A stretch of 64,000 nucleotides of DNA from Comamonas serinivorans (GTDB taxonomy: Bacteria; Pseudomonadota; Gammaproteobacteria; Burkholderiales; Burkholderiaceae_C). The notes under the pieces were generated by a model. The model saw nothing but the letters and a program-made list of their open reading frames with translations, had not been told where the DNA came from and searched no databases. The DNA lies in the NCBI RefSeq assembly GCF_002158865.1, contig NZ_CP021455.1, forward strand, positions 1,736,001 to 1,800,000, read 5' to 3'. The position numbers and the translations under genes were made by a program. Shown here piece by piece: positions 44,298 to 55,939 of this stretch (within the stretch, counting starts at the first letter, position 1; every line of letters begins with the position of its first letter).

Positions 44298-44993
44298 TCA
44301 AGCTGCCGCGTGGCGTGGCGCGCGCCGGTCCCGCGCCAGCAGCTGGGCCAGGCCGTCCAGCGCGCTGCACATCAGCCAGTACAGCAGGGCCACGACGAGG
44401 AAGACCTCGGCCGGGTGCACCATGATGCGGGCGTTGACCTGGGTGGCCAGCATGGACAGCTCGGGCACGCCGACGATGTAGGCGAGCGAGCTGTCTTTGA
44501 TCAGCGTGACCCACTGGTTGACGAAGGACGGCAGCATGATGCGCAAGGCCTGCGGCAGCACCAGGTGGCGCAGCGCACCCCAGCGCGTGAAGCCCAGCGC
44601 GAGCCCGGCATTCCATTGCGCGGGCCCCACGGCCTCGATGCCGGCCGCCACCGCGTGGCCGAGGTAGGCGCCGCTGACCAGCGCCAGCGCCGCCACCACC
44701 GACAGCGCACCCGGCACGTCCATGCCGAACACGATGGGCAGCAGGAAGTAGGTCCAGAAGATCAGCATCAGCACCGGGATGGCGCGCAGAAAGCCCAGCA
44801 CCGTGCGCAGCGCCCACAGCGCCGGGCCGCGCCACATCACCAGCGCCACGCCGAACACCAGGCCCAGCGCGGCCGACAGCAGCGCGCCGCTGACGGCCAG
44901 CAGCAGGCTGAGCAGGGCGCCGCCGGGCGGCCCGGCCGGGAACGTGCCGACCAGCAGGTAGCCCAGGTCATCGCGCAGGAAGGAAAAGTCCAT
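44298..44993 (-). CDS. Polar amino acid ABC transporter permease (second)
   Basis: A 231-residue membrane protein of the HisM/GltK type with about five helices. The EAA loop is AGIEAVGPAQWNAGLALGFTRWGALRHLVLPQALRIMLP (residues 118-156), where the ATPase docks. It ends MCSALDGLAQLLARDRR. It lies 12 bp after the other permease gene. Substrate is not evident; relatives take up glutamate, aspartate or other polar amino acids. Confidence 0.9.
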   Translation of the reverse strand: MDFSFLRDDLGYLLVGTFPAGPPGGALLSLLLAVSGALLSAALGLVFGVALVMWRGPALWALRTVLGFLRAIPVLMLIFWTYFLLPIVFGMDVPGALSVVAALALVSGAYLGHAVAAGIEAVGPAQWNAGLALGFTRWGALRHLVLPQALRIMLPSFVNQWVTLIKDSSLAYIVGVPELSMLATQVNARIMVHPAEVFLVVALLYWLMCSALDGLAQLLARDRRAPRHAAA

Positions 44994-45005
44994 GGAGAAA
45001 GCCGA

Positions 45006-45740
45006 TCAGCGCAGGTGCCGCGTCAAATGGCGCTGCCAGGCCTGGCCCAACACGGCCAGCCCCGCAATGGCGGCGACGTACAGCAGCGTGGACACGCCGT
45101 AGACCTGGAAGGTCTTCCAGGTTTCGGCCTCGACCTGGCGCGTGCGGTACGACAGCTCGACCAGGCCGATGGCCATGGCCAGCGAGGTGTTTTTGAGGAT
45201 GTTCATGAACTGGCCGATCAGGGGGGTGGCCGCCAGGCGCAGGGCCTGCGGGAAGACCACCTGACGCAACACCTGCAGCGGCGTGAAGCCCAGCGCCAGG
45301 GCCGCCAGGCGCTGACCTGCGGGCACGCCGCGCAGGCCGGAGCGGATGTCTTCGCCCACGTAGGCGGTGGAGTAGGCCACCAGACCCACCAGCGCCGCCA
45401 GCATCTCGAACGAGGGCCAGCGCAGCAGCGTGACGCTGCCCAGGGCCAGCTCGTGTGGGGTGTTGAGCCAGGGCAGCACGCCCGGGGGCAGCAGCGCCGG
45501 CAACCCGAAGTACCAGAAGAACAGCTGCACCAGCAGCGGCGTGTTGCGGAACACCGACAGGTAGAGGCGGCTGGCGGTGCGCCACACGGGCCCGCCGAAT
45601 TCGCGCGCGCCCGCCAGCCCCAGGCCCAGCAGGGTCGAGGCCACGATGACGAGCAGCGCGCTCCAGAGGGTGGTGAGCAGGCCCTGCCACAGCCACGCCA
45701 GGTAGCGGGGCGCGAGCAGGGCGGACAGGTCGAGGTCCAT
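45006..45740 (-). CDS. Polar amino acid ABC transporter permease (first)
   Basis: A 244-residue membrane protein of the GltJ/HisQ type. The segment SVFRNTPLLVQLFFWYFGLP near residue 80 and the EAA loop EDIRSGLRGVPAGQRLAALALGFTPLQVLRQVVFPQALR (130-168) are typical. It is 100 bp downstream of the binding protein gene and forms with it and the next permease an operon. No ATP-binding gene follows. Confidence 0.9.
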   Translation of the reverse strand: MDLDLSALLAPRYLAWLWQGLLTTLWSALLVIVASTLLGLGLAGAREFGGPVWRTASRLYLSVFRNTPLLVQLFFWYFGLPALLPPGVLPWLNTPHELALGSVTLLRWPSFEMLAALVGLVAYSTAYVGEDIRSGLRGVPAGQRLAALALGFTPLQVLRQVVFPQALRLAATPLIGQFMNILKNTSLAMAIGLVELSYRTRQVEAETWKTFQVYGVSTLLYVAAIAGLAVLGQAWQRHLTRHLR

Positions 45741-45839
45741 GGGGAATGTTCAGGTCGACCACGCTGAACGCCGTGCCGCCCGTGCCATGGGGGTGCACGG
45801 GCGGCACGGCTCAAGCCGTGGCAGGGTGGCCGTGGCCGT

Positions 45840-46655
45840 TCAGGTCTTGTCGCCGATCTTGAAGATGCGCTTGAGCGGCGTCTTGCTGGTGGGGCCGAAC
45901 CAGGCGTCGTAGATCTTCTGCGCGCGGCCGTCGGCTTCCAGCTCCTGCAGCGTTTGGTTGACGAACTCGGTCAGCGCGGTTTCGCCCTTGGGCGCGCCCA
46001 CGCCGATGTAGTCCTGCGAGATGGCGAAGGGGGGCACTTCCCAGTTGGCCTTGTCGGGCACATTGGCCAGCAGGCCGATCAGCTTGGGGCCGTCCTGCGA
46101 GATGGCCTGCACGTTGCCGTTGCGCAGCGCGGCAAAGGCAAACGGCGTGTCGTCATAGGCGACCAGCGTGGCCGTGGGGTACTGCTGGCGCAGCTGGATT
46201 TCGTTGGTCGTGCCCTTGTCCACCCCGATGCGCAGCTTGCCCAGCTGCTCGGGCCGGGTCAAAAAGCCCTTCTTGGCGATGAACTGCGTGCCCGAGGCGA
46301 AGTAGGGGATGCTGAAGTTCACCGCCTGCTTGCGCTCTTCGGTGATCGTGAAGTTGGCCAGCACCAGGTCCACCTTGCCCGAGGTGAGCAGGGGCACGCG
46401 GTTGGCCGGGTTGGTGGGCACCACCTGCAGCTTCACGCCCAGTTTCTGGGCCAGCGCGTTGGCGTAGTCCACATCCAGGCCAACGATCTGACGGGTTTTG
46501 GGGTCGACGAAGCCGAAAGGCGGGTTGGCGTCGAAGGCGGCGACGCGGAGCACGCCGGCTTTCTGAATGTCGGCCAGGCGGTCGGCCCAGGCGGCGTTGG
46601 CGCCCAGCGCCAGGGTGGCGGCGATGAGCATGGCGGTGCGGGTTGCGCGAATCAT
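45840..46655 (-). CDS. Amino-acid-type periplasmic substrate-binding protein
   Basis: A 271-residue binding protein. Signal peptide MIRATRTAMLIAATLALGANAAWA. The mature part begins DRLADIQKAGVLRVAAFDANPPFGFVDPKTRQIVGLDVDYANALAQKLG (Venus-flytrap lobe 1), with DLVLANFTITEERKQAVNFSIPYF near residue 108. It belongs to family 3 (polar amino acid) binding proteins. It is first in the operon with two permeases. I chose the ATG ending at 46655 because the open frame farther upstream lacks a signal peptide. Confidence 0.92.
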   Translation of the reverse strand: MIRATRTAMLIAATLALGANAAWADRLADIQKAGVLRVAAFDANPPFGFVDPKTRQIVGLDVDYANALAQKLGVKLQVVPTNPANRVPLLTSGKVDLVLANFTITEERKQAVNFSIPYFASGTQFIAKKGFLTRPEQLGKLRIGVDKGTTNEIQLRQQYPTATLVAYDDTPFAFAALRNGNVQAISQDGPKLIGLLANVPDKANWEVPPFAISQDYIGVGAPKGETALTEFVNQTLQELEADGRAQKIYDAWFGPTSKTPLKRIFKIGDKT

Positions 46656-47131
46656 GTGTGAACTTTCCGGGATGCGTGAAGCGTCGTGCCAGCCACCCTC
46701 CCTGACGGCGGCCTGGTGGGGGAAAGTGTGGGGGATGTGCGCGCGCAAACCAACGAAGGACTTTTCATATGGATATGCGTGTCAATCGGGATAACCCTTG
46801 TCTCAACATGCATCCACTTGGCCGCGGCACCGCAGCATGCGGTGGTGAGCGACGCCCCACGATGGCCTGCACCAGCGGTGAAACGGCCCACCGGCCACCT
46901 GACCGGCGGGCGCTGGAGGGCTGCGCGACGCCTGCGGGTCGTTCGGCCGCCACAGGGCACGCTTCGACCGGGCGACGGTGCGGTTGCAGCGACTGGGCGG
47001 CGCCGAGGGCGATCAGCCGCGGCGTGATCGGCCTGGGGATTCAAGCGATGGGTGTATCGGCTGTCGTCGATCAAGCAATGATCGGTTCGGCCGGATACTG
47101 CCTGGTGCTTGGGCGATTGGTCAGCTGCCGC
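46656..47131. other. Intergenic region with repeat copy 21
   Basis: About 475 bp. The promoter of the transporter operon should lie within 46660-46800, where the sequence is locally AT-rich (near 46760-46790). Repeat copy 21 is at 47054-47098. No gene is supported. Confidence 0.5.
47054..47098 (+). repeat. 45-bp GTAT/ATAC dyad repeat, copy 21
   Basis: GTATCGGC left, GCCGGATAC right, and inner GATCA/TGATC pair around a 5-nt loop. It is 45 bp. It lies 33 bp after the MBL-fold gene stop. Confidence 0.82.
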
Positions 47132-48277
47132 TCAGCGAAGGCCCTGCCACCAGCGCACGTTCGTCCTGGGCTGGCCAATGGTCAGCACCTCGCCGATCAC
47201 CGGCGTGGCGACAGGGATGCCTTTCTGTTCGGCCAGCGTGGCGAGGCGTTCCAGCGGGTCTTGCCAGGTGTGGAAGGCCAGGTCGAAGGTGCTGTTGTGC
47301 ACGCCATACAGCACCTGGCCGCGCACGTCTTGAAAGGCCTGCACCGATTCCTCGGGCGACATGTGCACGGCGGGCCAGTAGCTGTCGTAGGCGCCGTTTT
47401 CCATCAGGGCCACGTCAAACGGCCCCAGGCGTTCACCAATGGCCTTGAACCCGTCGAAGTAGCCGGAGTCGCCGCTGTAGTAGATGCGCTGACCGCCGCT
47501 TTCGAGTGACCACGAGGCCCACAGCGTGCTGTCCCGGTCGGTGAGCGTGCGGCCCGAGAAGTGCTGCGCGGGCGCGGCGGTCAGCTTCACGCCCGCGTGC
47601 TCGGCTTCGCCCCACCAGTCCAGCTCGGTCACGCGGCTGGCGTCCACGTCCAGGTCCTGCAGGCGTGCACCCACGCGCAAGGGCACGAAAAAGCGTTGCA
47701 CCTTGTCGCGCAGAAACGCGATCGTGGGCACGTCCAGGTGGTCGTAGTGGTCGTGCGAGAGCACCAGTCCCGCGATGGGCGGCAGCTCGCTCAGGGGCAG
47801 CGGCGTGGCGTGGAACCGCTTGGGCCCCATGAAGCTGAACGGCGATGCGCGTTCGCCAAACACCGGGTCGATCAGCCAGTACTGACCTTGCAGCTTGAGC
47901 AGGTGCGAGGAGTGGCCCAGGCGGATGATGTGGTTGGCGTCCTGGGGCAAGGCCTCCAGCTGCGCCCGGGTGATGGGCTGAACCGGAATCGCATCGACGG
48001 GCACGGTGCCCGTCTTGCTGCCAAACAGAAAACGCGACCAGATCGCCCAGCCGCCGGCCGATGGCTTGGCGGCGGCGTTGGGGGCGTTGCGAAAGCGCTG
48101 GGTTTCGGCCGAGTACTGGGGCGACTCCGCCAGCCGCTGCGCTTCTTCGGGGCTGGGTACGCTGGTGCAGCTCCAGCTGGCGACGCAGGCCAGCGTGATC
48201 AGGCTGGCGCGGTGCAGACCGGCGCGGTGCAGGCGCGGCGGGCGGCCGGGGGGTGTGAAGCGGGGCGTGGCAGGCAT
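47132..48277 (-). CDS. MBL-fold metal-dependent hydrolase, NAPE-PLD/RomA-like lipoprotein
   Basis: A 381-residue protein. The N-terminus ends in a hydrophobic stretch ITLACVASWSCTS with a plausible lipobox (TLAC), so it may be an outer-membrane-facing lipoprotein. The zinc site is GLVLSHDHYDHLD near residue 184 (HxHxDH), with AAPAQHFSGRTL near 245, YYSGDSGYFDGF near 280, and GVHNSTFDLAFHTWQDP near 334. This matches the N-acyl-phosphatidylethanolamine phospholipase D-like branch. Substrate unknown. Confidence 0.88.
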   Translation of the reverse strand: MPATPRFTPPGRPPRLHRAGLHRASLITLACVASWSCTSVPSPEEAQRLAESPQYSAETQRFRNAPNAAAKPSAGGWAIWSRFLFGSKTGTVPVDAIPVQPITRAQLEALPQDANHIIRLGHSSHLLKLQGQYWLIDPVFGERASPFSFMGPKRFHATPLPLSELPPIAGLVLSHDHYDHLDVPTIAFLRDKVQRFFVPLRVGARLQDLDVDASRVTELDWWGEAEHAGVKLTAAPAQHFSGRTLTDRDSTLWASWSLESGGQRIYYSGDSGYFDGFKAIGERLGPFDVALMENGAYDSYWPAVHMSPEESVQAFQDVRGQVLYGVHNSTFDLAFHTWQDPLERLATLAEQKGIPVATPVIGEVLTIGQPRTNVRWWQGLR

Positions 48278-48728
48278 GGTTCACCGGACAGGGCCGTGGC
48301 GGGAGAGGGCAGGTGCATTGTCCCGGAGGGATGGCGCGCTCGTCCGTGCCAGGCCGCCGGGGCGGCGAAAAAGTCACCAAAGTCCGACCTTCGGACGGGC
48401 GTTGAGGACGGCTTGCAGCTCGCCGCAGATCCCGGCAGGCGCTGCGTTCGGCCGTGCGTCCATTCGCTTGGCGGCACCCTGCCGCAGAACAGGTGGGGTC
48501 CCCATGGACGTTGTCGACGCGGCCCACGGTGACCCCCTGCGTGAGCTGGCGGGGTTGCCACTGCGGCAGGATTGCGGCGTCTCGCGCGAGCCGGTGCCTC
48601 CGCCCGCCAGCAGGCCGGGCCACGGTGTGAAGGAGTGCGCTTCAGCGAGAGATTTGTGAGGGCGACGTTGTGTAACAACTCGAGAATCGCGGCCAAAATC
48701 AGTGCCCTCATCGCCCTTAGGATTTGTC
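48278..48728. other. Intergenic region containing a gcvP relic
   Basis: About 450 bp between divergent genes. The middle part (48468-48600) is a decayed copy of the gcvP 3' end (separate entry). The rest holds no gene I can support. Confidence 0.55.
48468..48600 (-). pseudogene. Decayed fragment of gcvP 3' end
   Basis: On the minus strand this stretch still reads LARDAAILPQWQPRQL then VGRVDNVHGDPTCSA. The intact gcvP ends with YSREEAAALSQLQPGQL, VGRVDNVYGDRNLFCSC. The DNA also aligns, for example GCAGAACAGG, GACGTTGTC and CGCGGCCCACGG in the same order. It has no upstream part and no stop at the matching place, so it is a relic. It has the same orientation as gcvP, 1.4 kb away, with one CTERM gene between. 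Confidence 0.8.
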
Positions 48729-49841
48729 ATGAAGTGCCCTGTCTTGTTGCTGCCCGTCGCGTGGTTGATGACGGGAGGGGCCCACGCCGCCACCTTCCAA
48801 ACCTATGTCGATGACATGCCGGGATTCCTGGCTGCTGTGGGCCCGGTGTCTGTGGTGACGGTGGAGGATTTCCGATCCGTCACGGCAAATACCAGCGTCG
48901 GGGCGCCAGGCCACCCGGACACCTGGAACGGGTTCACGGCCGAGGTGTACCTCAGCGCGACCACGGGCTATGGCAGTTATTTCATGTACGGCTATCCCAA
49001 CTACTGCACGGCCTTGAACGGCACCGGCTGCATCGACTGGAATCCGAATGTGGCGGTGCCCGGCTTGCGCGGCTCGATGAGCAATGGCTCGGGGGTGTCC
49101 CTCAAGCCCACGTCCAACGTGATTGCAGGCATCAGTTTTGACGTCATCGACTGGAACGACATCGTGGCCAACCGCTCGGTGTTGCACATTTTTGCCAGCG
49201 ATGGCAGCACCACGACGGTCACCGGCCCTGCGCAGGCCAGTGGGGCGCCTCCTCAGTCCTTCGGGGTGAAATTGTCTCAGGCCGACATCGACAATGGCCT
49301 GTATGTGTCCGAGATCCGGTGGGTGGGGAACAACGTTCCGGGCCAGGAAAATGAATTTCAAAACAACGAGGCGGTGGGCTTTTTCAATGTCCGCACCTAT
49401 TCCAACCCGAACCTCTTGGCGAACGGCCTGCCCGTTGCCGTTCCGGACGTTTACCAGGGCACCCGGGACACCCCGCTGCCCTTGACGGTGCTGGGCAACG
49501 ACAGCGATCCGGATGGCGATGCACTGCAGGTCACCGACATCAACGGCACGGCCCTGACGCCAGGCGTGGCGCAGAGCATTCCGGTGACGGGTGGCACGGT
49601 GCAAGTCAGCGCCGCCGGTGGCCTGACCTTCGTGCCCGACAGTGGCTTCACGGGGACCGTCGTTTTTCCCTATGCCATCAGCGATGGGCGTGGCGGCGCG
49701 GCCAGCAGCACCGTCGAGATCACCGTGGCCGAGCCCCCGGTGAGGGCGGCCCACCCGGTGCCGGTGGGTGGCGGTGCGTGGCTGACGCTGCTGGCCCTGG
49801 TGACCGGCTGGCTGGGCCTGAGGCGGCGCACGCGCGGCTGA
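48729..49841 (+). CDS. Exported protein with cadherin-like domain and CTERM-type anchor
   Basis: About 370 residues. The signal peptide MKCPVLLLPVAWLMTGGAHAA is followed by a beta-rich domain of about 210 residues I cannot name. A tandem Big_9/cadherin-like domain follows (PDVYQGTRDTPLPLTVLGNDSDPDGDALQVT to VEITV, about 237-335). The end HPVPVGGGAWLTLLALVTGWLGL then RRRTRG has the motif-helix-basic-tail layout of IPTL/PEP-CTERM anchors, although the motif itself is degenerate. It sits between the gcvP relic and intact gcvP, which suggests it came with an insertion. Confidence 0.78.
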   Translation: MKCPVLLLPVAWLMTGGAHAATFQTYVDDMPGFLAAVGPVSVVTVEDFRSVTANTSVGAPGHPDTWNGFTAEVYLSATTGYGSYFMYGYPNYCTALNGTGCIDWNPNVAVPGLRGSMSNGSGVSLKPTSNVIAGISFDVIDWNDIVANRSVLHIFASDGSTTTVTGPAQASGAPPQSFGVKLSQADIDNGLYVSEIRWVGNNVPGQENEFQNNEAVGFFNVRTYSNPNLLANGLPVAVPDVYQGTRDTPLPLTVLGNDSDPDGDALQVTDINGTALTPGVAQSIPVTGGTVQVSAAGGLTFVPDSGFTGTVVFPYAISDGRGGAASSTVEITVAEPPVRAAHPVPVGGGAWLTLLALVTGWLGLRRRTRG

Positions 49842-49895
49842 TCGCGGGTGTGATCGCCTGATCTTGAGGGCGCGGCCCGCGCACGCGTCAACAGC

Positions 49896-49924
49896 ACACA
49901 GCCCGCCGAAGCGGGCTGTGTTGT
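49896..49924. terminator. Hairpin terminator between convergent genes
   Basis: CACAGCCCGC pairs with GCGGGCTGTG around a short loop and is followed by TTGTTC on the plus strand. It lies between the CTERM gene (plus) and gcvP (minus). Confidence 0.7.
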
Positions 49925-49964
49925 TCAAGGTGCCCTTGAGGGCGCCTGAGAGGGGTGACGTACC

Positions 49965-52889
<2,925 letters not shown>

Positions 52890-52923
52890 GGTCTTGGTGC
52901 GGCAGGCAAAATGAAGAGGTGTA

Positions 52924-52969
52924 GTATGGGGTTGTTGCCCTTTGAATGAAAACGGCAATGAGCTGATAC
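52924..52969. repeat. 46-bp GTAT/ATAC dyad repeat, copy 22
   Basis: AGTATGGGG left, TGATACTGC right, inner arms GTTGCCCTTT and AAAACGGCAA pair with one mismatch. It is 23 bp after the NCS2 permease stop and 34 bp before gcvP. Confidence 0.9.
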
Positions 52970-52992
52970 TGCTGTTGTTGTGCGATGTGGTG

Positions 52993-54378
52993 TCAATCGT
53001 CGGTGTGGTGCGGGTCGGGCAGCAGCCAGTTCAGCACCAGGGCGCTGATGCCGCCGGTGGCCACGCCCGACTCGAGCACGTTGCGCAGCCAGTGCGGCAT
53101 GTGTTGCAGGAATTCGGGCGTCTGCGAAATGCCCAGGCCCAGGCCCAGCGAGACGGCGATGATGAGCAGCGCCCGGCGGTCCAGCCGTGTGCTGGCCAGG
53201 ATGTTGATGCCGGCTGCGGCGACGGCGCCAAACATCACGATGACGGCGCCGCCCAGCACGGGCTCGGGCACGGCCTGAATGACGCCGGCCACGGCCGGGA
53301 ACAGGCCCAGGATGACCAGCATGGCCGCGATCCAGAGGCCGACGTGGCGGCTGGCCACGCCCGTGAGCTGGATGATCCCGTTGTTCTGCGCGAACACCGA
53401 GCTGGGGAAGGTGTTGAACAGGCCGGCCAGCAGCGAGTTGGCGCCGTTCACCAGCACGCCGCCTTTCACGCGCTCCATCCACAGCGGGCCTTGCACCGGC
53501 TGCTGCGAGATCTTGCTGGTGGCCGTCACGTCGCCGATCGCCTCGAGCGAGGTGACCAGGTAGATGACCACCATGGGGGCGAACAGCGACCACGAGAAAT
53601 CGAGGCCGAAATGCATGGGCATGGGCACCTGCACGGCCGGCGCGTCGCGCAGGCCCGAGAAATCAAGCCGGCCCAGGTAGGCGGCCAGGGCGTAGCCGAC
53701 CAGCAGCGCGATGACGATGGCGCTGGAGCGCACCCAGACCACCGGGATGCGGTTGAGCAGGATGATGAGCGCCAGCACCGTGCACGACAGCAGCAGGTTC
53801 TGCGCGTTGGCAAAGCTGCCGTCCTTCATGGCGCCGAAGCCGCCGCCCATGCTGATGAGGCCGACCTTGATCAGCGTGAGGCCGATCATCAGCACCACGA
53901 TGCCGGTGACCAGCGGCGTGATCAGCCGCTTGACGAAGGGCAGCACGCGCGAGACGCCCATCTCGATGAACGAGCCGGCGATGACCACGCCGAAGATGGT
54001 GGCCATCACCTTCTCGGCCGAGGCGCCCTGGCCGACCATGAGCACGCCGCCCGCGATCAGCGGCCCGACGAAGTTGAAGCTGGTGCCCTGCACGATCAAG
54101 AGGCCGGCGCCCAGCGGGCCGAACTTGCGGCATTGCACAAAGGTGGCGATGCCCGAGATGACCAGCGACATCGACAGGATGAGGTTGGTGTCGCTGGGCG
54201 ACACGCCGATGGCGTTGCAGATCAGCAGGCCGGGCGTGACGATGGGCACGATGATGGCCAGCAGGTGCTGCAACGCGGCCAGGAAGGCCACGGTGGGCGC
54301 TGGCTTGTCGTCCAGGCCGAGCACGAGCTCGGTCTGATCGGCCGCAGGGCCCGACGACGGGGAGGTGGGGGAGGACAT
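52993..54378 (-). CDS. NCS2-family xanthine/uric acid permease
   Basis: A 461-residue transporter with about 14 helices. Segments are LAALQHLLAIIVPIVTPGLLICNA near residue 32, VQGTSFNFVGPL near 95, the NCS2 signature region VTSLEAIGDVTATSKISQQPVQGPLW near 280, and NTFPSSVFAQNNGIIQLTGVASR near 330. These match XanP/UacT-type purine permeases. It lies between gcvP and the hypothetical/gcvH genes. A purine link to glycine cleavage (one-carbon units for purines) is plausible but unproven. Confidence 0.92.
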   Translation of the reverse strand: MSSPTSPSSGPAADQTELVLGLDDKPAPTVAFLAALQHLLAIIVPIVTPGLLICNAIGVSPSDTNLILSMSLVISGIATFVQCRKFGPLGAGLLIVQGTSFNFVGPLIAGGVLMVGQGASAEKVMATIFGVVIAGSFIEMGVSRVLPFVKRLITPLVTGIVVLMIGLTLIKVGLISMGGGFGAMKDGSFANAQNLLLSCTVLALIILLNRIPVVWVRSSAIVIALLVGYALAAYLGRLDFSGLRDAPAVQVPMPMHFGLDFSWSLFAPMVVIYLVTSLEAIGDVTATSKISQQPVQGPLWMERVKGGVLVNGANSLLAGLFNTFPSSVFAQNNGIIQLTGVASRHVGLWIAAMLVILGLFPAVAGVIQAVPEPVLGGAVIVMFGAVAAAGINILASTRLDRRALLIIAVSLGLGLGISQTPEFLQHMPHWLRNVLESGVATGGISALVLNWLLPDPHHTDD

Positions 54379-54401
54379 GGCGAAAAAGGGTGGAGGAGGG
54401 C

Positions 54402-54533
54402 GGGGGAGCCGTGTGGCCTGACGCGATGAGGGCCTGTGATGGGTTGGGTGAGTGCGAACGGGTGCGGGGGAGCCGCGTGGTCTGGCGCGAGGAAGGAACT
54501 GTGGCCTGTGACGGGTGGTGCGAACGGGTGCGG
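54402..54533. repeat. Imperfect direct duplication, about 65 bp x 2
   Basis: Both halves start GGGGGAGCC, share TGGCCTGA/TGGTCTGG and CCTGTGA, and end GTGCGAACGGGTGCGG. The unit is about 65 bp. It lies in the leader of the NCS2 permease, just before its start codon. Confidence 0.7.
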
Positions 54534-54546
54534 TGGCGACGCGAGG

Positions 54547-55104
54547 TCAGCTCGCCAGGCTGGGCGTGCGCTGTGCCAGCACCGCCTGCATGCTGCGCAG
54601 GGCCTGGGCGTCTTCGTCGGCGTGCGGCCAGTCGGGGAACTGGCTGCGGGCGCGCTCGTTCAGCCACAGCAGGGTGTGCAGGGCGCTCAGGGCTTGCTCA
54701 CGCACCTCGGGGTCGAGGCGGCCGCTGACCTTGATCTGGCCAAAGGCTGTGGCCACGCGGGCGCGGCAGACGGAGGCCAGGTAGCTGTCGTTCATGGCGT
54801 CTTGCTGCAGCCAGGCGGCTTTGGCGGCGTCGTCGCGGTCCAGCAGGTCGGCGGGGACGGGGAAGTCCCAGTCCGCCAGCAGCTGCTGCAGAAAAGGCAT
54901 GACAGGGGCCGAGGCGCCGTGGCCGCCCTCGCGGTACCAGTCGACCAGCGACGACAGCGTGTCGTGGCCGTCATCGCTGCCGAAGGGGCTGAAGTCGTCG
55001 GCACCGTCCCACCAGAAGGCCTCGCGTGCGAACTGCACGAAGGCCGGGTGGCTGGTGGCGGGGGCCAGGCCCTCGTCGGGGTCGTCAAAGTACAGGCTGG
55101 GCAT
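54547..55104 (-). CDS. Conserved hypothetical protein between gcvH and the NCS2 permease
   Basis: A 185-residue, acidic, probably cytosolic protein. It starts MPSLYFDDPDEGLAPATSHPAFVQFAREAFWWDGADDFSPFGSDDGHDTLSSLVDWY and ends with a helical part (DPEVREQALSALHTLLWLNERARSQFPDWPHADEDAQALRSM). No domain I recognise. The ATG ending at 55104 fits a compact protein; the frame is open to 55134. It sits inside the gcv locus, but no functional link is evident. Confidence 0.75.
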   Translation of the reverse strand: MPSLYFDDPDEGLAPATSHPAFVQFAREAFWWDGADDFSPFGSDDGHDTLSSLVDWYREGGHGASAPVMPFLQQLLADWDFPVPADLLDRDDAAKAAWLQQDAMNDSYLASVCRARVATAFGQIKVSGRLDPEVREQALSALHTLLWLNERARSQFPDWPHADEDAQALRSMQAVLAQRTPSLAS

Positions 55105-55403
55105 GGCGGGCTCCGGGTGAACGGCGCAGGGCAAAAGCTCAGGTCAAGGTGGGCGGTGGGGCGGGGCAGGCGGCCCTGCCGCAGGTTTTGTGTCCCCGCA
55201 AGGGCCGTGCACAGCGCCAGCCGCAGCACAAACGGCCTGAGCGCGGGGCAACGCCCACGGCGCGGCGGGTGAACCGCTGCCGCAAGGGGCGGGCGATGCG
55301 TGCCGCACCCGCTGCGCGCCTGACCGAGCAGGGCCGCGTGCCGCCGGGCATGCCGCACGCGCCGTGCGCCGTCGGCGGCCCCGCGTTCGCGTGGCCGTTG
55401 GAC

Positions 55404-55775
55404 TCAGTGGTTGGCGGCGAACTCGGTGTAGGCGGTTTCGTCGAGCAGCGCGTCCAGCTGGCCGGCATTGCTCAGCTTGACCTTGAAGAACCAGCCGGCG
55501 CCCAGCGGGTCGCTGTTGGCCAGGGCCGGGTCGTCGCGCAGGGCCTCGTTGACCTCGGTGATTTCGCCGTCCACGGGCATGTAGACGTCGGCGGCGGCCT
55601 TCACGGACTCGACCACGCCGGCCACGTCCTTTTGCGCAAAGGTCTTGCCGACTTCGGGCAGCTCGACGAACACCACGTCGCCCAGCGCGTCCTGCGCATG
55701 CTCGGTGATGCCGACGGTGGCGATGTCGCCGTCAATGGTCAGCCATTCGTGGTCTTCGGTGAATTTGCGGCTCAT
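55404..55775 (-). CDS. gcvH: Glycine cleavage system H protein
   Basis: A 123-residue carrier protein. It starts MSRKFTEDHEWLTIDGDIATVGITEHAQDALGDVVFVELPEVGK and carries the lipoylated Lys in GVVESVKAAADVYMPVDGEI near residue 63. It ferries the aminomethyl group between GcvP, GcvT and lipoamide dehydrogenase. It lies 136 bp after gcvT. Length is typical for the family. Confidence 0.98.
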   Translation of the reverse strand: MSRKFTEDHEWLTIDGDIATVGITEHAQDALGDVVFVELPEVGKTFAQKDVAGVVESVKAAADVYMPVDGEITEVNEALRDDPALANSDPLGAGWFFKVKLSNAGQLDALLDETAYTEFAANH

Positions 55776-55893
55776 GGGATTCCTTGGAACGAGGGAAGGG
55801 AAACAGGGGCTTGGCGAGCGGCGGGCCGGCACGCCAGCGCGCATCGTAGGGGCTCTTGTGTGGCAGTGGCCACCGTCTGCAAACAGCGAGGGG

Positions 55894-55939
55894 GTATGCC
55901 CGCGTTGGCGTTTATTTTCTGACAGCAGGCCGGTGATAC
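55894..55939. repeat. 46-bp dyad repeat, copy 23 (overlaps gcvT 3' end)
   Basis: GGGGGTAT left, GTGATACC right, left inner arm GTTGGCGTT. The gcvT stop codon (55912-55914) and the last eight or nine codons lie within it. Right-half symmetry is weak. Confidence 0.65.
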
